64,000 bases of DNA from Cristatella mucedo (GCA_009760855.2 WPIO01000157.1:515001-579000), one strand, 5' to 3'; positions 1 through 26,080 are shown, counted from the first letter of the stretch. Numbers and translations are program-made. The notes: a model not told the origin generated them from the sequence alone.

Positions 1-3000
1 CGTTTTTCTGTCCTGCCAGGAATCGCGGCGTATCGCTCTCGCAGGTTCGGCAGTTGACTCAGCGGCGGCTAATTTTCCCACTACGTCTCTACTTGGCACT
101 GTCGACCTGGGCTCTCGGTGCATCGAACCGTGGACGCACGTGTCCGAGGATCTGCTGCCCGTGCTGTGGCGAGTGGTGTACTGGAGCTCGCAGGCGCTCA
201 CATGGTAATCGTCTGCACCGATGCCACACGCTCACTGCTGCCGACCGCAGTGCAGTTCCACCGGGAGTCGTGCCACGTGGTCGGCCCAAATTCGGACGTG
301 CAGCTGCGGCTCGTGAAAGACCGTCTTGAGAGGCCGTTGTGTATTCCTATTGGCTGCATTCGTGAGCAACTGCCCATGCTTGCTCGGTAGCTCAACTAAG
401 CCACAAGTTTCGAATGGGTGTACACATTTTGAGTGCTAGAGAGCTCCTGGTTGGAAGTTTGAGAGTTGCTTGCTGGAAGGTCAGGTTGCAAAGTTGAACC
501 AATACATAGCCAATGTCTGCGCAACATGGCCATTAGCTTGCTGCTTACTGCAACAAAGCAGAGGATACCGATAATGACATGGGACAGCTTGTGCTCAAGC
601 AGCCAGCAGCAACGAAACACGTGACAAGGAGCCAGTAGAAGAGAGAGGGAGAGAGAGAGCACGGTGATGGTATGCAGAGAGCGATGGCGATGGCAGGCAG
701 CGCTTGCTAGCTGAGAATTGAGGAAGGGCTTTGCTTAGCAATCAAGGACGTGAGGAGCAAACGACTTTCGAATGGTCGCTGAGAATTGAGGGCTTGCTAG
801 CTGAGAATTGAGGAAGGGCTTTGCTTAGCAATCAAGGACGTGAGGAGCAAACGACTTTCGAATGGTCGCTGAGAATTGAGGAAGGGCTTCGCTTAGCAAT
901 CAAGGAGGTGAGGAGCAAACGACTTTCGAATGGTCGCTGAGAATTGAGGAAGGGCTTCCTTCGCTTAGCAATCAAGGACGTGAGGAGCAAACGACTTTCG
1001 AATGGTTGGCAGCCGCTCACTGATAGTTCCTTAAATGATTAATGCATTGGCAATAACGACGACTCTTGCTGAAAGAGGTGTGGTGTGAGAGCACTATTGA
1101 GGAGCAAGAGGGTCGCATAAGTAGGCTGGTGCAAGGGAGTGTAGCCACGTGTAAGCCAGAGACCTTGAAAGTCGATTTCATGCTTGGTGGGGAGCCAGTG
1201 AAGATTGGACAGCAATGGTATGATATGGCAGCCACTCAATTGATGACTGACCAACCGAGCTGCTGAGTTGTACACCAGCTGAAGCCGGTTAAGGGTACAG
1301 GCCGGGAGTTCTTAGTAAAGGGAATATATAATATAATATATATATAATCTAGACGTGATGTCAGAAACTCGTGAACCAGTTTGGCTGTCGTTTTTTTGTC
1401 TAAGCAGGCCCTAATTTTGGCTATGTTGTACGCTAGTCTAAGCAGGTCCTGATTTTTGTAATGCACCGCAGCTGAAAGTAGGCCGACTTGACTATGGAGG
1501 CAATGTGCTTATCCAATGACAAGGAATTTGGAATCCAATGACAAGGAATTTGGAATAGCCAAACCCAGATTGTTCGTAGAGGTCACTGCAGTGATGCTAG
1601 ATGAACCAATTTTGAGGGTGAGTTCATCCATCTTTAGGACGACTCTAGGCTTGCCAATAGCTATTAGGTGGGTCTTATCGTCGTTTAGCTTTAAGAAGTT
1701 GGTGGCTATCCAAATGCTGATGTCATCGATGCAAGCTGCAATGGAATTGAGCGAGTCGGATACGGAGTAAGGTTGAGAAAGGTCTAAGCTATGATGGAAC
1801 TGAGTGTCATCTGTTTAGAAATAAATGCCAAGATTGGGTTTGACGATGACATTGGCCAGAGGAAGAGTAAAGATAGTAAAAAGTAGGATGCCTAAGATCG
1901 AACCCTGAGTTACCCCGCACTTTAAGGGTTCCCTTTGTATCTACACTCTCTCTGTGACATTTTTCACTTGAGTTAGGACCTTACCCAGTTTAGCATCTGG
2001 CGATCCATTGTGTCAAATGCTGCTGAGTGATACAGAAGAATTAGCAGAGAGGCCCCTACCCCGATCAGCATTTTTCAAAATGTCACTGTAAATCCGAAGC
2101 AGGGCAGTTTCTGTGGAGGCGTTGGCTCAGAATTCCTATTGGAACTTGCTATCAAGATCTGATGAACTGATGCAGCCGTATGGATGCTGGGCCATCACTC
2201 ATTAAACTATCTTGGATGTTAATAGCAGGAGTGAGACTCGACAGCGTTCACATCGACGTTGTCTTGATTTAGGGTTGGCTTTCTAATGTATGTCGTAGCA
2301 ATCGCGGTTTTCAGGAGGGAAGGGGCTACACTGGTAATGGTGTGCAGCAACAGGTATTCACCTCTACAGAGAGCTATCAGGGTAGAGTCTAGAGGTCTAG
2401 TGGTCTTTTTAGCTTGGGAGACACATGTAGTGATGAGTTCAATAGAGTTCAATCGTTCAATAGTTCAATAATATCCACCAGGGACTTCGAAGAGGGGCTG
2501 GAGTCTGTAATCTGTTCTGTCTTACCTACGAAGAATTTCGAGAATCGCTTTGCTAAGTCGCCTTTGGGATCACAGGGCAGTATGCTTTTTTTTGTAAGAG
2601 TCGATAAGATTTTTGACAGTAAGCATAAGCACTTTTGGGTTTTTGATCCGTGATTTGTGACATATTTCTCTGTAAAATATGGATTTATCCTTAGCTATAA
2701 TGGATTGATATGACCTATAATGATCTGAAAATGCCAAGTGGTAGACAGTGAGTCCAGACTTGTACTTTGGTGGATGGTGAGTCCAACCTTTTCAAGCCTG
2801 CATTTAGTATACCTGTCGTATTTGCTCTCGTTTAGTCAGAGGTTCAAACTCCTCAAGGACAAGAGTTAGCATCCATGTGGTTGAGTCGATCCCTAAGGGG
2901 CATTCATGATTGCAAGCTTGCTCGGTAGGTGGATGCACGCATCCATGCACGCATGCACACACGCATGGGTGTGTTTGCATGCACAGTACATTTGCGGTGG

Positions 3001-6000
3001 CAGACTCAGCATCAAAGTGAGTTTAAATGTGGCAAGCGTGAAGGTCTGGGGGATGGGATGGCTAAGGAGAGCAGAATCATCCATCGGAGTTGAACCCATG
3101 ACCTTGCAGACGGCGAGCAGAAGGCACAGCAGCTGACCCATTCGATGGGAGCACTCTTGCTGCGTGACAGACATGCAGGCAGTGGATATGTCAGCACGTG
3201 CCATGCCTTGAGCTGCTTGCACATCGGCTGCCTGCATGCTTCGGCCATAGCATGGCAGTGCTTGCTGCTGTGCCTTTCGAGACCATTCATACTTCGTGCC
3301 GGCAAGTCAGCGGCTGCCTATGTATCGTCTCGTTTTGTAGGCTGATACTACCGTTCATGCAGTCCTACTCCAACTCGGGCGAGTTCACCGTGCTGGGTAA
3401 GGTGAAGGCTGTCGTCATTGCAAATGGAATCTACTACGGAACATATCTGATTGTGTTCTGCATTTGTCTCATCTACGTGGCAACTCTGCCGGGTGTGACA
3501 CTCGACGCGTGAGTAGTGCCCCTCCCTCATCCCGACTGCTTGCGCTGAGTGGTTCTACGTACGCGGCTCTCTGCGCAATGACCGCATGCGCTGCTGTGTG
3601 ACCGGGCTGCACTGCTGCCAAGCGCTAGCGGTGCTGCTGCCAAAGGCAGCTTTTGTAAAAGGCTGCTTGCTGTGACTGATGCTTCGATGGCCCGATGTCT
3701 CGCTGCTGGTCTACCTCCAGACAATACCTTAAGACGGTATGCATCACTGCGAGCAACACGTGGGGCCTCTTTCTTCTCATGCTGCTGCTCGGCTATGGAC
3801 TGGTGGACGTGCCACGGTCGCTGTGGTGGACGTCGCGTCACGGCCACTCCCTGCAGCGCGCCTACTTCCGGCTGGCAAAGCTCAGCGTCGAAAAGTCCGA
3901 AGCCCAGGAAAAGCTCGATGACACGCTGCAGGTGCGCTGCCACTGCTGCCTGTTGCTGCGCTTCGGTGCAGCCACCGCGTGGACTGCTGCTGCTCCGAGG
4001 CTGCTGCGCTGGCAGCCGAGACCGCCAGTCGTTTGCCGCAGCCCCATCACCCACGCCCCCTGTTATCTATCGGCTTGCGCGTCTGCACGCGTGCAGACCC
4101 TTTTTAATGGAGGGGCCTGCCTGGTCGAGCGCTGCTCAGTTGCTTTCAGCTTCGTGCGACCATGCTACATTATTTATTTCAGGAAGTAAAGCGCGTTGCA
4201 GAAAGTGTTCGATATAACAATCCGCTGCGAAAGTTTGTCGACGTCATACTGCTGAAGTGTCCCGAGGAGTTCAAGCGAAGCTTGCGCCGAAACGACGACT
4301 ATGTCGACTACGAAGGTGAAGGCCGCGGAGGGCCCATTAGGGACGCCGATGCTCCGCCGACGCTCAAGTCACTGGTGGTGCTGCACAAGAGCGTCATATC
4401 GGTACATGAGACGAGGCAGCGCATCGACCTAGAGGGTGGCGCTGCCACTGCCACTCGAGCGATGGCCTGAGCTCGGCGCTCACGGAGTGGTCGTGTGCGA
4501 GCGGCTGTGCTCCGTCTTGCCTGGCTTTTTTCGGCTCAGCCGACGACTAGCCCGCCCTCGGTGTACTTTGGGCGCTACCTGCTGGCAAGCTCTATATATG
4601 TATATCTCGGTCGCTTAGTGCCGGCCCCCACCAGAGCGTTGCCGGGCCGCGGGTCATAGAGCATTAGGCAGGAGGTCGCTTCTTTTCTCTTGCATCTTGT
4701 TTATGTCGCTGGGTCGGCGGAGTGATTGGCTCCGGCTGCATACCGAGCTATTATTCATCGTAGGTCCGTTGAAAAAAAAAATTAAATCAGCCTGAGGCAG
4801 GCGAGTGGCGACTGTCAAACGTGGCAGTCGATGAAGAGAGACAGCCAAGGCGTGCTCGTGCTCGTTTGCTTCTTTGGGTGTTTTCTTTCTGCTTTCAGGC
4901 CGTGCGCCTGTCGCAGCGAGCGTTGCACCAGTGGAGCGCTGTGGTCGAGGAGACGTGCGAGCTGGAGGATGTGGCAGCCAACGAATCGAGCGCGCAGAAG
5001 AGCTATCGGCCGCTGCTGGCCCGCAACCCGCACAAGGGCCGCCTGCTGCGGCTGCTTTATAGTGCTCGGCTGGGTGAGTGAGCAGTTGCTCCGTTGCTGC
5101 TCCGCGTGCTGAGCGGCCTTTGCTGGCTCGTACTTTCAGCCCGACAGAGCCGGCGCGGCTGGCCCCGTGTCTCTGACTCTGCTGGGCAGCTTTTTCTTTG
5201 TCGAAGCCTCGGACTCGGCCCAGCCGAGAGCATAGCGGGACCACTTTGGCTGCAGGCTACGTGTGCTTCCCCTGTTTATAATAATAATAAAAATGCACTT
5301 GATAAAGCGTCCTCAGAATCTTTTTCTAGGCGCTTTACATTTGATTTTGTTTTGACCCCCCACCCAGAAAGCAGCTCCTAGGTTGTGATCAGGTCGCGGG
5401 TGCTCTAATCAGGATCACGAAATGGTTCCATTGATCGATCACACGGGCCGATCAATATCGAATCCTTTCAAGCTATGCTCCAGCGGTGGGGGTACCCTTA
5501 AGCTCGCATACATGGCTGGCACTTGAAACACTTGGCTGCTTTCCATTGGGCTACCTTAAGTTAACGTATGAAAAGTTCGACGTGCCATCAAGATTTGAAC
5601 TATACTAGAGCCGTTGTTATGTTCGTGCGGCTGCTCTGCTGCTGCTATTCGGAGGGGATAGATGACACGAGCCAGCCTGTTTGGCGGCTCGTCATTATTC
5701 GCTGCTCCCAGCAGCAGCAGCGCTGACTGTGGCACTTTTCCTGTGGCTACTGCCACCGCCCTTTCAGCTTCCGCTTCCGCCGCACTCCGCCCAGCTCGCT
5801 CAGCCCCACCGCTTCTTCAGGTTTAGCGTTCGCTAGTCTTGTGCGCCGGGAGGGAAAAGCTCCGGCTCCTCGGTTGTCCTCATTCAATGCCTAGCCGCCG
5901 GCACCGTTTGCAGAATGGTTCTGGAAATGTCGTCTTCGCCGGGTCGTGTTCGCCGGTGCTGCCTGCCTGCTGGCCGCGTTCTCGCTGATGGTGGTCTGGT

Positions 6001-9000
6001 CGGAGTGCGTGCTGTTCGTCGAGCAGCTGCCTCTGTCGCTGTTCGCCACCATAGTGAACGCTTGCCACTCGTGGGGACAGTATCTCGTTCTCGAGGTAGC
6101 GCGCGCTCGCAGCGGCTTGCCAAGGCGCCCGTGCAGTTGGCCAAAAGCGAAGAATGCGCGCCCGTTCGCACAGGGAGCAGTGCCATGTGTCGCGACATTT
6201 TCGCCTCGGACATTTTCCTTTTCCTTCTTGTCTCGCTGCAGCTCGTGTCCGTGGCCGTCATCGCCTACCTGTGCGTGTGCGCCTACTCGACCGTGTTCAA
6301 GATACGACTGTTCAACTATATCCACATATCTCCGCATCACCAGACCGACGAGTACAGCCTGATATTCAGCGGCACGTGAGTGGTCGTGCTCGGCCTGCCT
6401 GGCAGTGGTCGCTGTCGCTCTCCTCGGCTTCCGGCGGTCGTCGACCTGGGCAGGTCGTCGTCGTCGTTTTGCTCGTCGTGCCCGACGTTGGCCCCGCGGC
6501 AACTCGTGCAGGTTCCTGTGCCGGCTCACGCCGCCGCTGTGCCTCAACTTTCTCGGTCTGGTGCGCCTGGACAGCCACATCATCAAGACGGGCAACGTCA
6601 ACGGAACGACTGTGGAGACGGCTTATACGAAGGCGAGCCGTGCGACCGAACGCCCAATCGTGCGCTGCCCGTGGGGGGGGGGCAGGGCAGGATATCCGGA
6701 GCGGAGGGATGGGCTGGTTGCTAGGGGCGGTGGATGGATGGGTGGCTGGCGGTACGGCTGGGTCTTGCAGGCTTCGCGCCTCTGCCGCCCTTTGGCGCCA
6801 CTTCAGCGACGGTCGCCGTCGCCTCTCGTGCCCCTGCCCCACAATGGCTGCGACGACGCTACCGGCTCTGTTAGTCGGTCCGAAGCCACCGGCCACTGCT
6901 GCGAGTTGTCCACACATTGGCCGCTCTGCTGCTGCGCATTGGGTGGGGTAGGGCGGAGTGGGTCACGTGCTCAGCCGCCTGGCTCGAGCGTCGTCCCTGT
7001 CGTTTCGAGGTGCCGAGAGTGGCGCGACTGATATGCTCTTGCTCGCTCCAGATCATGGGCCATTTGGACATAATCCACTTCATTGCCGACGGCTTCAACG
7101 TATACTTTCCCATAATAGTCGTCGTGCTGTGCGCGGCCACGCTGTTCCGACTCGGCACGCGCTGCCTGCACTGCCTAGGCGTGCAGCAGTTCATCAGCAA
7201 CGATGACAACGTCACGCAGGAGCTGGTCGACGAGGGCAGGAACCTGATGAGACTCGGTGAGACACAGTGCCGTGAGCAGCCGGCGGCAGCCGCCTCCTCC
7301 TCCTCTTCACAGAGAGCCCTCTTTGCCGTGGCCTCAGTCGGGTCGCACCCAGGGCCGGCCCGGGAAGGAAGGCGGTGCCGTCTGCTGACGTCGGTAGCCG
7401 GAAGCGAGCGAGGCACATCTTTGGCTGTGCCCGGCAAGCCGCGGCTGCTTGCTGTTTGCTTGCCGCTGCAGCTGCCGAGCGTGCTCGTGTCGGTCGGCAT
7501 GTCGTGCGCACGGGCGCATGCAAAACGAGTGATGAATGCGCAGAGCAGAGCAGCGAAACCGACGCGTGGCAAGTAGAAGCAAACGGCGCTGCGCATTGGC
7601 GATGGCCGAAGCTAGTCCCCTCCCCTCCCCTTCCCCCCCCCCCGGTGTGTGTGCGCGTGTGCTCGCGCGTGTGTGTGCTGCATGATTGTCGGCACGTCTC
7701 AATTCGCAGAGCGACGAAGGATGGAGAGGGACAGCAACAGAGAGGCGCGCCGCCTGGACCTGGAAGCCTCCGGGGTGCAGCCGGTCGGTCGCAGCAGCGG
7801 CGCCTCTCGCCCGTCGTCGGCCTCGGCGCAGGCGCACAAGCATGCCGCTGCGGCAGCCGAAGCGGCAGCCAAAGTCGCTGCGCGTGAGTGCAAAGTCGCC
7901 TCGCTGATGCTGCTTCCGAGCTTGCCTGGCCACTGTCGCTGCTGCTGCCGCCGTCGCCTTTAGAGCGGCAGGCACCTCGTGGCCGGCCGACCTCCTTCTT
8001 CATGCGAGCTTTCTCGCATAGGCGATAAGGCTTACGCGGTGCGTCTGACGATGGCCGGCTCAGTGCTTTAATGCGTCCGCACTAGGATCGTTTATGAAGT
8101 CGTTCTTAAAAGCGTTGTCTCGTGTGGCCAGATGTGCTCTTGCACGCACAAACGATGTGCAAGACGCGAACGGGCCAGTTCTAAGGAACACGCACCACAG
8201 GGCCCTTTCTCGTCGGATTTGGCATGCGTCATCTTTTTAGAAACCGATTCCCTTGTTTGTGGGATGTTGCCTCGTGGCTTCCCCTTTGTCAAGAGACCGA
8301 GCTTGAGCCTGCTGCAAAATGGCTATAATCATAATAATCATAATACATTTTGATATAGCGCCCTCAGAGAGCTCAATCTCTTTGTAGAGCTCAATCTCTT
8401 TGTAGGCACTTTACATTTGCTGCAAAGGAAGCACGATCGAATGGTTAATGGTAGCATGCTCAATAAACTACATGAATAGCATGGTTAAGGGTGACATGCA
8501 CAGGGTCAGCATGGAAGTATGGTTAGTGGCAGCATGCACAGTGTCAACACGAACTAGCACATAAAGGTCGAATCACAGGGACCCACAAAATGTTGTGATA
8601 CATAATGCGTTTAATTATTAGTTTCTTTTTAAATGTGGTCAGGTCAGATGATGTCGTGATGCAAGTCGGAATGACTCGGGACGTCGAGAGAAGCTTCTGC
8701 CAACCGGAAGCTGCTGCCATTCGCTGCAGTGGTCCCGAATTTTGCTACTCGATGCTGTGCTAGTTTACTTCAGTTATCCCAGGCGAACCTTGGATAGCTA
8801 TGCTCTTCAGCCGACCGTGGGTTCGAATTGAAAGAACTGCCCCGGGCTCGAGTGATCCAACTATGCGCAGCTGGTAGTCGCTTGCCGCCTGTCAAAATAT
8901 CCGCCCTATCACCCATGAACATTGTTCCCAAGTCACCAGAGGCTTCTAAGCTTTGTCGTGTTGAACTCGAGGAACAAAGGTTCCCGATTGCTCCGCCGCT

Positions 9001-9536
9001 CTCGATAAGAGCTCCGCCTGTAGAGCGCTGGACCTGTGGCCCTCTGGCTGCAGGATCGGTCTCACCGCATCGATTTGCGGCCGTCAGGTTGCTAGTGTTT
9101 GCGTTTGCCGTCTAGCAATAGCTGACATTGGGGGTCGCAACTGCTGTTGGTCCCAGCCCCTTCATAAAATGGCCGGTGCGCCGTGTCCGGTAGGATCTTC
9201 GATTGCGTTGCGACTGGCGCTTGACGTGGCGGCGCCGCCACCGCTGCCAAGCCTCATCCGCGCATTCTTTTTCGTTCAGCCAAACCAGCGTATAGCTCTG
9301 CAGCGGCCATTCGCAGCGGGGGACTCAAGGCCAGCAGCTCTGCTCGGCCCGTGGCTGACGACAGGGTCGAGCTTCTCAGGGATCAAGATGTCATCGACTA
9401 CGACGCGGACGAGGGCGGGGAAGCCGACAGGACTGCCGTCGGCTCTCGCATGCATCGAGGAGGGCTTGGCTACGGACAGACTGCAGCGATGGAGGGCCGC
9501 TTGCCTGCACCGCACCGAATGTTTGACGATGTGTGA
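1..9536 (+). CDS. LMBRD2: LMBR1 domain-containing protein 2 (5' end outside window)
   Basis: Multipass LMBR1-family membrane protein; the vertebrate homologue is linked to GPCR (beta-adrenoceptor) signalling. Exons seen: 45-204 (left edge uncertain; an alternative acceptor gives 20-204), 3341-3508, 3721-3931, 4183-4401, 4899-5073, 5914-6095, 6242-6375, 6512-6632, 7052-7256, 7710-7883, 9280-9536. All join in frame to 667 residues plus TGA at 9534-9536; vertebrate LMBRD2 is about 695, so only the N-terminal membrane region is missing. Family hallmarks in order: [121 protein letters not shown], then a charged and Ala/Ser-rich cytosolic tail ending MFDDV, as in the family. Intron 1 is 3.1 kb and repeat-filled; most others are 0.1-0.8 kb. 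The exon ending at 6632 uses a GC donor. Identity is very secure; exact ends rest on manual splicing. Confidence 0.95.
700..1010. repeat. about four copies of a 68 bp tandem repeat in LMBRD2 intron 1
   Basis: Units at about 711-778, 802-869, 870-937 and 938-1009 begin TGAGAATTGAGGAAGGGCTT and end CGAATGGTCGC, with a few substitutions and a 4 bp insertion in the last. A 22 bp partial unit separates the first two. It abuts the 3' side of the inverted LINE below. Confidence 0.85.
1020..2660 (-). mobile_element. degenerate LINE-1f copy (CR1/L2-like non-LTR retrotransposon) in LMBRD2 intron 1
   Basis: Read on the minus strand, fragments of reverse transcriptase appear in order: [33 protein letters not shown] (RT motif GVPQGS), [17 protein letters not shown] (a degenerate form of the YADDTQ box), [18 protein letters not shown], then the C-terminal part with [18 protein letters not shown] and LTSRLDY. 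Frames are broken by stops and shifts. No endonuclease or clear 3' tail was found here. The GACAAGGAATTTGGAATCCA segment at 1515-1555 is tandemly duplicated. Confidence 0.8.
3055..3150 (-). repeat. possible tRNA-like SINE fragment
   Basis: The minus strand contains AAGGTCATGGGTTCAACTCC, a good B-box (GGTTCAANTCC). No tail or target duplication could be matched, and it resembles neither SINE-A nor SINE-B closely. Confidence 0.35.
5276..5340 (-). mobile_element. LINE-1f 3' tail fragment in LMBRD2 intron
   Basis: Starts with ATAATAATAATAA and carries the complement of the LINE-1f 3' stem-loop (GCACTTGATAAAGCG, then CTTTTTCTAGGCGCTTTAC). It is an extreme 5' truncation, as expected of target-primed reverse transcription. 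Confidence 0.75.
6633..7051 (+). other. GC-AG intron in LMBRD2
   Basis: The exon ending at 6632 (..AYTK) is followed by GCGAGC, not GT. The next exon starts at 7052 after CAG with [14 protein letters not shown], which aligns residue for residue with the family. Nearby GT dinucleotides give the wrong phase. GC-AG introns are a known minor class of U2 introns. Confidence 0.8.
8318..8640 (-). mobile_element. LINE-1f 3' UTR fragment in LMBRD2 last intron
   Basis: A 320 bp 5'-truncated copy: complement of the tail, with the stem-loop segment duplicated, then the 3' UTR with its repeated AGCATGCACAGTGTCA-type motif, ending near the ORF end (AATGCGTTT). It matches the 3' UTRs at 32.2, 35.4 and 44.8 kb. 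Confidence 0.8.
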
Positions 9537-10380
9537 GCGTGCCTCTGCCGTGCCGCTTGTTCGGCGACGCGATTGGCAAAAGCGGTGTGTCGGTTGGCCA
9601 CTTTGTGCGTGGCCGTGCACCTGCAGCCATCTGGGCCGCCTGGCTCACAAAGAGTTATGGTTTGGCCTACATGGGCCACCGATTTGTGTTTGGTCATGCA
9701 GCTCAAGAGGGCTGCCGATCACGTGCCGGTGAGTCGCTCACGTCTATTTTGTGTTCACATTTGCATACCGTCAGTCTTAAGAAGACTTACTGTGATGGTC
9801 TCTAAGGCAAGAAGAAGATTTGCTGTGATGCTCTCTTGAGGCTAGAAGACGTTCTTCCATGCTGTTCAGCAGCAGCAGATTGCAACACCTCTCTCATTTG
9901 AATGGTTTCGTTGAAGTTGTGTGATTCAGGAAGACATTTTCCGGGTTGGAGTTCGGCTGCCATCGTCTTTGCCTAATAGGGCACTACGTTTTGCCATTTG
10001 GTGCTTGGGCACGAGTCATATTCTCTATTGGTAGCATACATGTAGATTAATGTAACTTATTCGAACAATTTCCAGTGGTGTTGGAAGTCGTCATGTTGCG
10101 GACGTTCTGACTGTGTGTCGTAGTCATTCCATCCATTGCTTACAAACTTTGTTGTTGCCATAAAATACAAATAATACACGGTATACTATTTATGTACTTG
10201 AATGGCACTGGTGCGCATCTTGTAATCTAATGTGCTAATTCCGCTCTTGTTGATTGATGCCAGTGATTCCTGGTTTTTAAGCGAAAGGTCAAGGTTCTTG
10301 CATCTCACGACCCAGGTCGTAAGCTTGATTCCTGCAGCAGCTAAGAAATAATTAATTTGTATACTTCCCTAAAAGAATTT
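9537..10380. other. LMBRD2 downstream region, no feature recognised
   Basis: Presumably holds the LMBRD2 3' UTR. No canonical AATAAA was noticed close to the stop; CATAAAATAC at about 10,161 is a weak candidate. No coding similarity seen. Confidence 0.4.
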
Positions 10381-10383
10381 CAT

Positions 10384-10563
10384 CTATTCAGGCGCTTCAC
10401 ATATGTCACGGGGCTCGAACCCACGACCTGGGCCAGACCTGCTTTTCCTTCAATGCCTATAGCAACCGCTAAGGGTCCCTTTGCAGCAAATGTAAAGTGC
10501 CTAGAGAGAGATTGAGTTCTCTGAGGGTGCTTTATCAAGTGCATTATTATTATTATTATTTGA
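10384..10563. mobile_element. SINE-A fragment (-) joined to LINE-1f tail (+)
   Basis: 10384-10450 is the complement of SINE-A (TTCAGGCGCTTCACATATG.. GGCTCGAACCCACGACCTGG). From about 10490 the plus-strand LINE-1f tail follows: GTAAAGTGCCTAGAGAGAGA, stem-loop, then an ATT-repeat end at 10563. Confidence 0.75.
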
Positions 10564-10930
10564 GGATGAGCCGACCTTAGCACTTGCTCTTATTATGATC
10601 ACTCAGGACGTTGATAAGAGGGCAATGGAATTTCTCAGCGCTGTTGAAACATTGCCTTCTGACTTGCTACCAGCGTGACACTTGTCATCATGCAGGAATA
10701 TGTTACTCTCGCAGTACATAGAAATATCTTTGAGAAAGGATATTTATACATCAGGCTGTCGTTACATTACCGCATAGCAATAGCCGTAATGGTTAGCAAA
10801 ATATCGTAGTTCCTTGTGGTAGCTCTGAAGAGCACGTAAGTTATTGAGCTCTGGTCATCATATCCTTAGTGTAATCTCTGATCATGACCTTGACATCGAC
10901 CTAGTTAAGTGCCCTAAGTCATCCAATATG

Positions 10931-11108
10931 GAGGGGGTGAGCCGTGATGGCACACTATGTAAGGCGGTTGCTTTCACGACCTCGGTTCCGATGTCGTGGA
11001 TTCCTGCGGTGGGTGATCCTTTATCACCACTGTGGTGATAGCCGTAAAGGCTCTTCTGTCGCTATACAAAAAGAGGCTGTTTAATCAGCTAGGATTTATT
11101 TTATTTTA
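10931..11108 (+). mobile_element. SINE-B copy between LMBRD2 and AGL-A
   Basis: tRNA-derived 5' region (GTGAGCCGTGATGGCACAC, diverged B-box GTGGATTCCTGCG), then the SINE-B body with GTGGTGATAGCCGTAAAGGC, CTATACAAAAAGAGGCTG, and a TTTATTTTATTTTA tail. It closely matches the copy at 34,876-35,065. Just upstream (10840-10930) a short run reading SVISDHDLDIDLVKC resembles a LINE endonuclease end, but weakly. Confidence 0.8.
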
Positions 11109-11876
11109 TGGTCAAGGATCACATTAATCTTGGGCCTCTGAAAATGACTTACTTTTCCACCAAATCCAAGGCTTTCTCAACCAAATCCTAAGGAAAACGT
11201 TTCTGCCTATCTCAAGCACAGTAACTATGTATCTGACATTATCAATGACCTAAATAGCCTATTGCTGCACATGTCGTGTAAGGTCTACTTTCTGGATGTA
11301 CAAAATCGGGTCTCGCATTGTTCAGTTTTTTTACCATTTAAGGACGTTTTAAATTTTGAGTTCTTTGGGTGGGAGACTGCTGCTTGATTCCTGGTCGGGA
11401 GAAGAACCTGTTTTGTAGGCTTCATTAACCTAGACATGGATGTTTCTCATAGCAATAACTTTCCAACTTTTCTTGACACATCTAGATATTTTCTTTACTC
11501 TTTTGCATAAAATGACCAAAACAAATTTTTGGTACAAGATAGCCAGCAATTGTATTGACTGTAATCCACAAGCGATGCTGCATGCTGAGTACAATCTTAG
11601 CTGGCTAAGAGGGGCACACGTGCCGTGTGTACACCCGATTTATTTTCTTTTACAAGTATTTTTATATAAATTTTTACAAAAACGTACATCGCTTGAATGT
11701 CACGTGTGTGCGGTTGGTTGCCCACAGTCCACCTGCATGCACATGTGACACGGTTACGCAAAGGTCACGAATGACCGCTGCATCGCGCATGTCGCAGCTG
11801 TAGCCTAGGGAAGTGCGCTCGATCATGCGGCAATGCGCTTCACCGACTGGCCTGGCTGCTGATGTGTGTTGCAGCA
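11109..11876. other. spacer at 3' end of AGL-A
   Basis: AT-rich, no supported gene. The AGL-A 3' UTR should lie here; AATAAA on the minus strand at 11639-11644, 233 nt past the stop, is a plausible poly(A) signal. Confidence 0.4.
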
Positions 11877-24892
<13,016 letters not shown>

Positions 24893-26080
24893 CTTTTAAG
24901 GCTTAATTACGACGACGACGAAGCCCTCGAAAAGACGCAGATCCGGAAACAATGATCACAGATCTGGAAACAATTATCGTATGTTCACTAACGCAAGAGG
25001 GAACAGCAGTTTCTCCCAGCCTGCCCAGACAGTCGCATGCCGATTTACGACTATTGGTCAATTAGCTGTAGATTTCTCGGGCGCACTGAACCGTTTCGCA
25101 CAATAACATCGAGCACAAGAGAATGAGCGTTCTCAGCCAGAAACCTCTTTTATAGAGCCTACGCAAAGCTGAGCTGGTTCGCCTGATAGTGGTGACCTCA
25201 AGAGTTGCCCCTGCAGAGCGGCCCGAAAAACCGCAGAAGACTGAACTCGCTCCAAGCGTGGTCAGTTATGTGGGTTGGACCGCGATAGGTTTTACTCCCA
25301 ATACCGCAGTGCTTTTTATGGCTCTTTGGCCTCAAGGAGCGACTCTTGTGAGCCGAGCAGCAGCAAATGTGATTCACGGTCGTTCCCACATACCCCCCAT
25401 CCCAGCCGGGTCTCAAGGCTCTGCGGGTAACCTCGGGTAGCCTTCGATGTCGCTGTGGATATGATTCACAAAACCATCGTTCAATGAAGTGTGCACATTA
25501 TTATATTCAATGTGCACATTATACATTCGTCCATCCACCTTGTCCAGATGGACAAGAGAATTTTGGAATGGAATAAACATGGTTTAGGAATGAGACGAAG
25601 GTAAAAGTATAGCCGAGACGATCGTATAACATGACACGAGGTTACTATATTGTGTGTGTCCCACGTGCCTGTGTATCTGCAGCCACGGGTACATTCACAT
25701 TTCTTCCAACGAACGCCGTGGCAGTAGTTCAGTGTCGTGGCAGTAGTTCAGTGTCGTGCACGGTACTCATTCGGTACATCGCCAGCTTTTGTTGGCGAGT
25801 ATTAATAACGAATGGAGGTGAACAATTAAGGAAAACCGCTTCCTTCCTGTTCCAACAAAATTGAGACTGGAACGGGTTTCCTCTTCTCTCCCAGCCTCTC
25901 TTCTTTTCTCGCCTCCCTTGCCATTCCTCTCTTCTGTGCTCACTCCTTTTCTCATTTCCACTACCACCCCTTCACAGCCCTACTCACTTACCTTCACTGC
26001 TCTTCCCTGCACTGCGTTCTTCTGCCATCAACTCGTCCTCGCTACACTCTCATTCCGGAACACTTCTTAATCCACCACGC
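24893..26080. other. AGL-A upstream region
   Basis: Any AGL-A promoter and 5' UTR should be here. I see no TATA box or other convincing element. A short tandem duplication (GTGGCAGTAGTTCAGTGTC) lies at 25728-25765 and a pyrimidine-rich stretch at 25870-26060. No coding similarity. Confidence 0.4.

Noticed and set aside
4654-5244. 196-codon ORF antisense to LMBRD2
   Set aside because: Lies over an LMBRD2 exon and its introns; GC-rich antisense shadow with no family resemblance.
5891-6601. 236-codon minus-strand ORF
   Set aside because: Antisense shadow of LMBRD2 exons 5914-6375, Arg-rich, no similarity.
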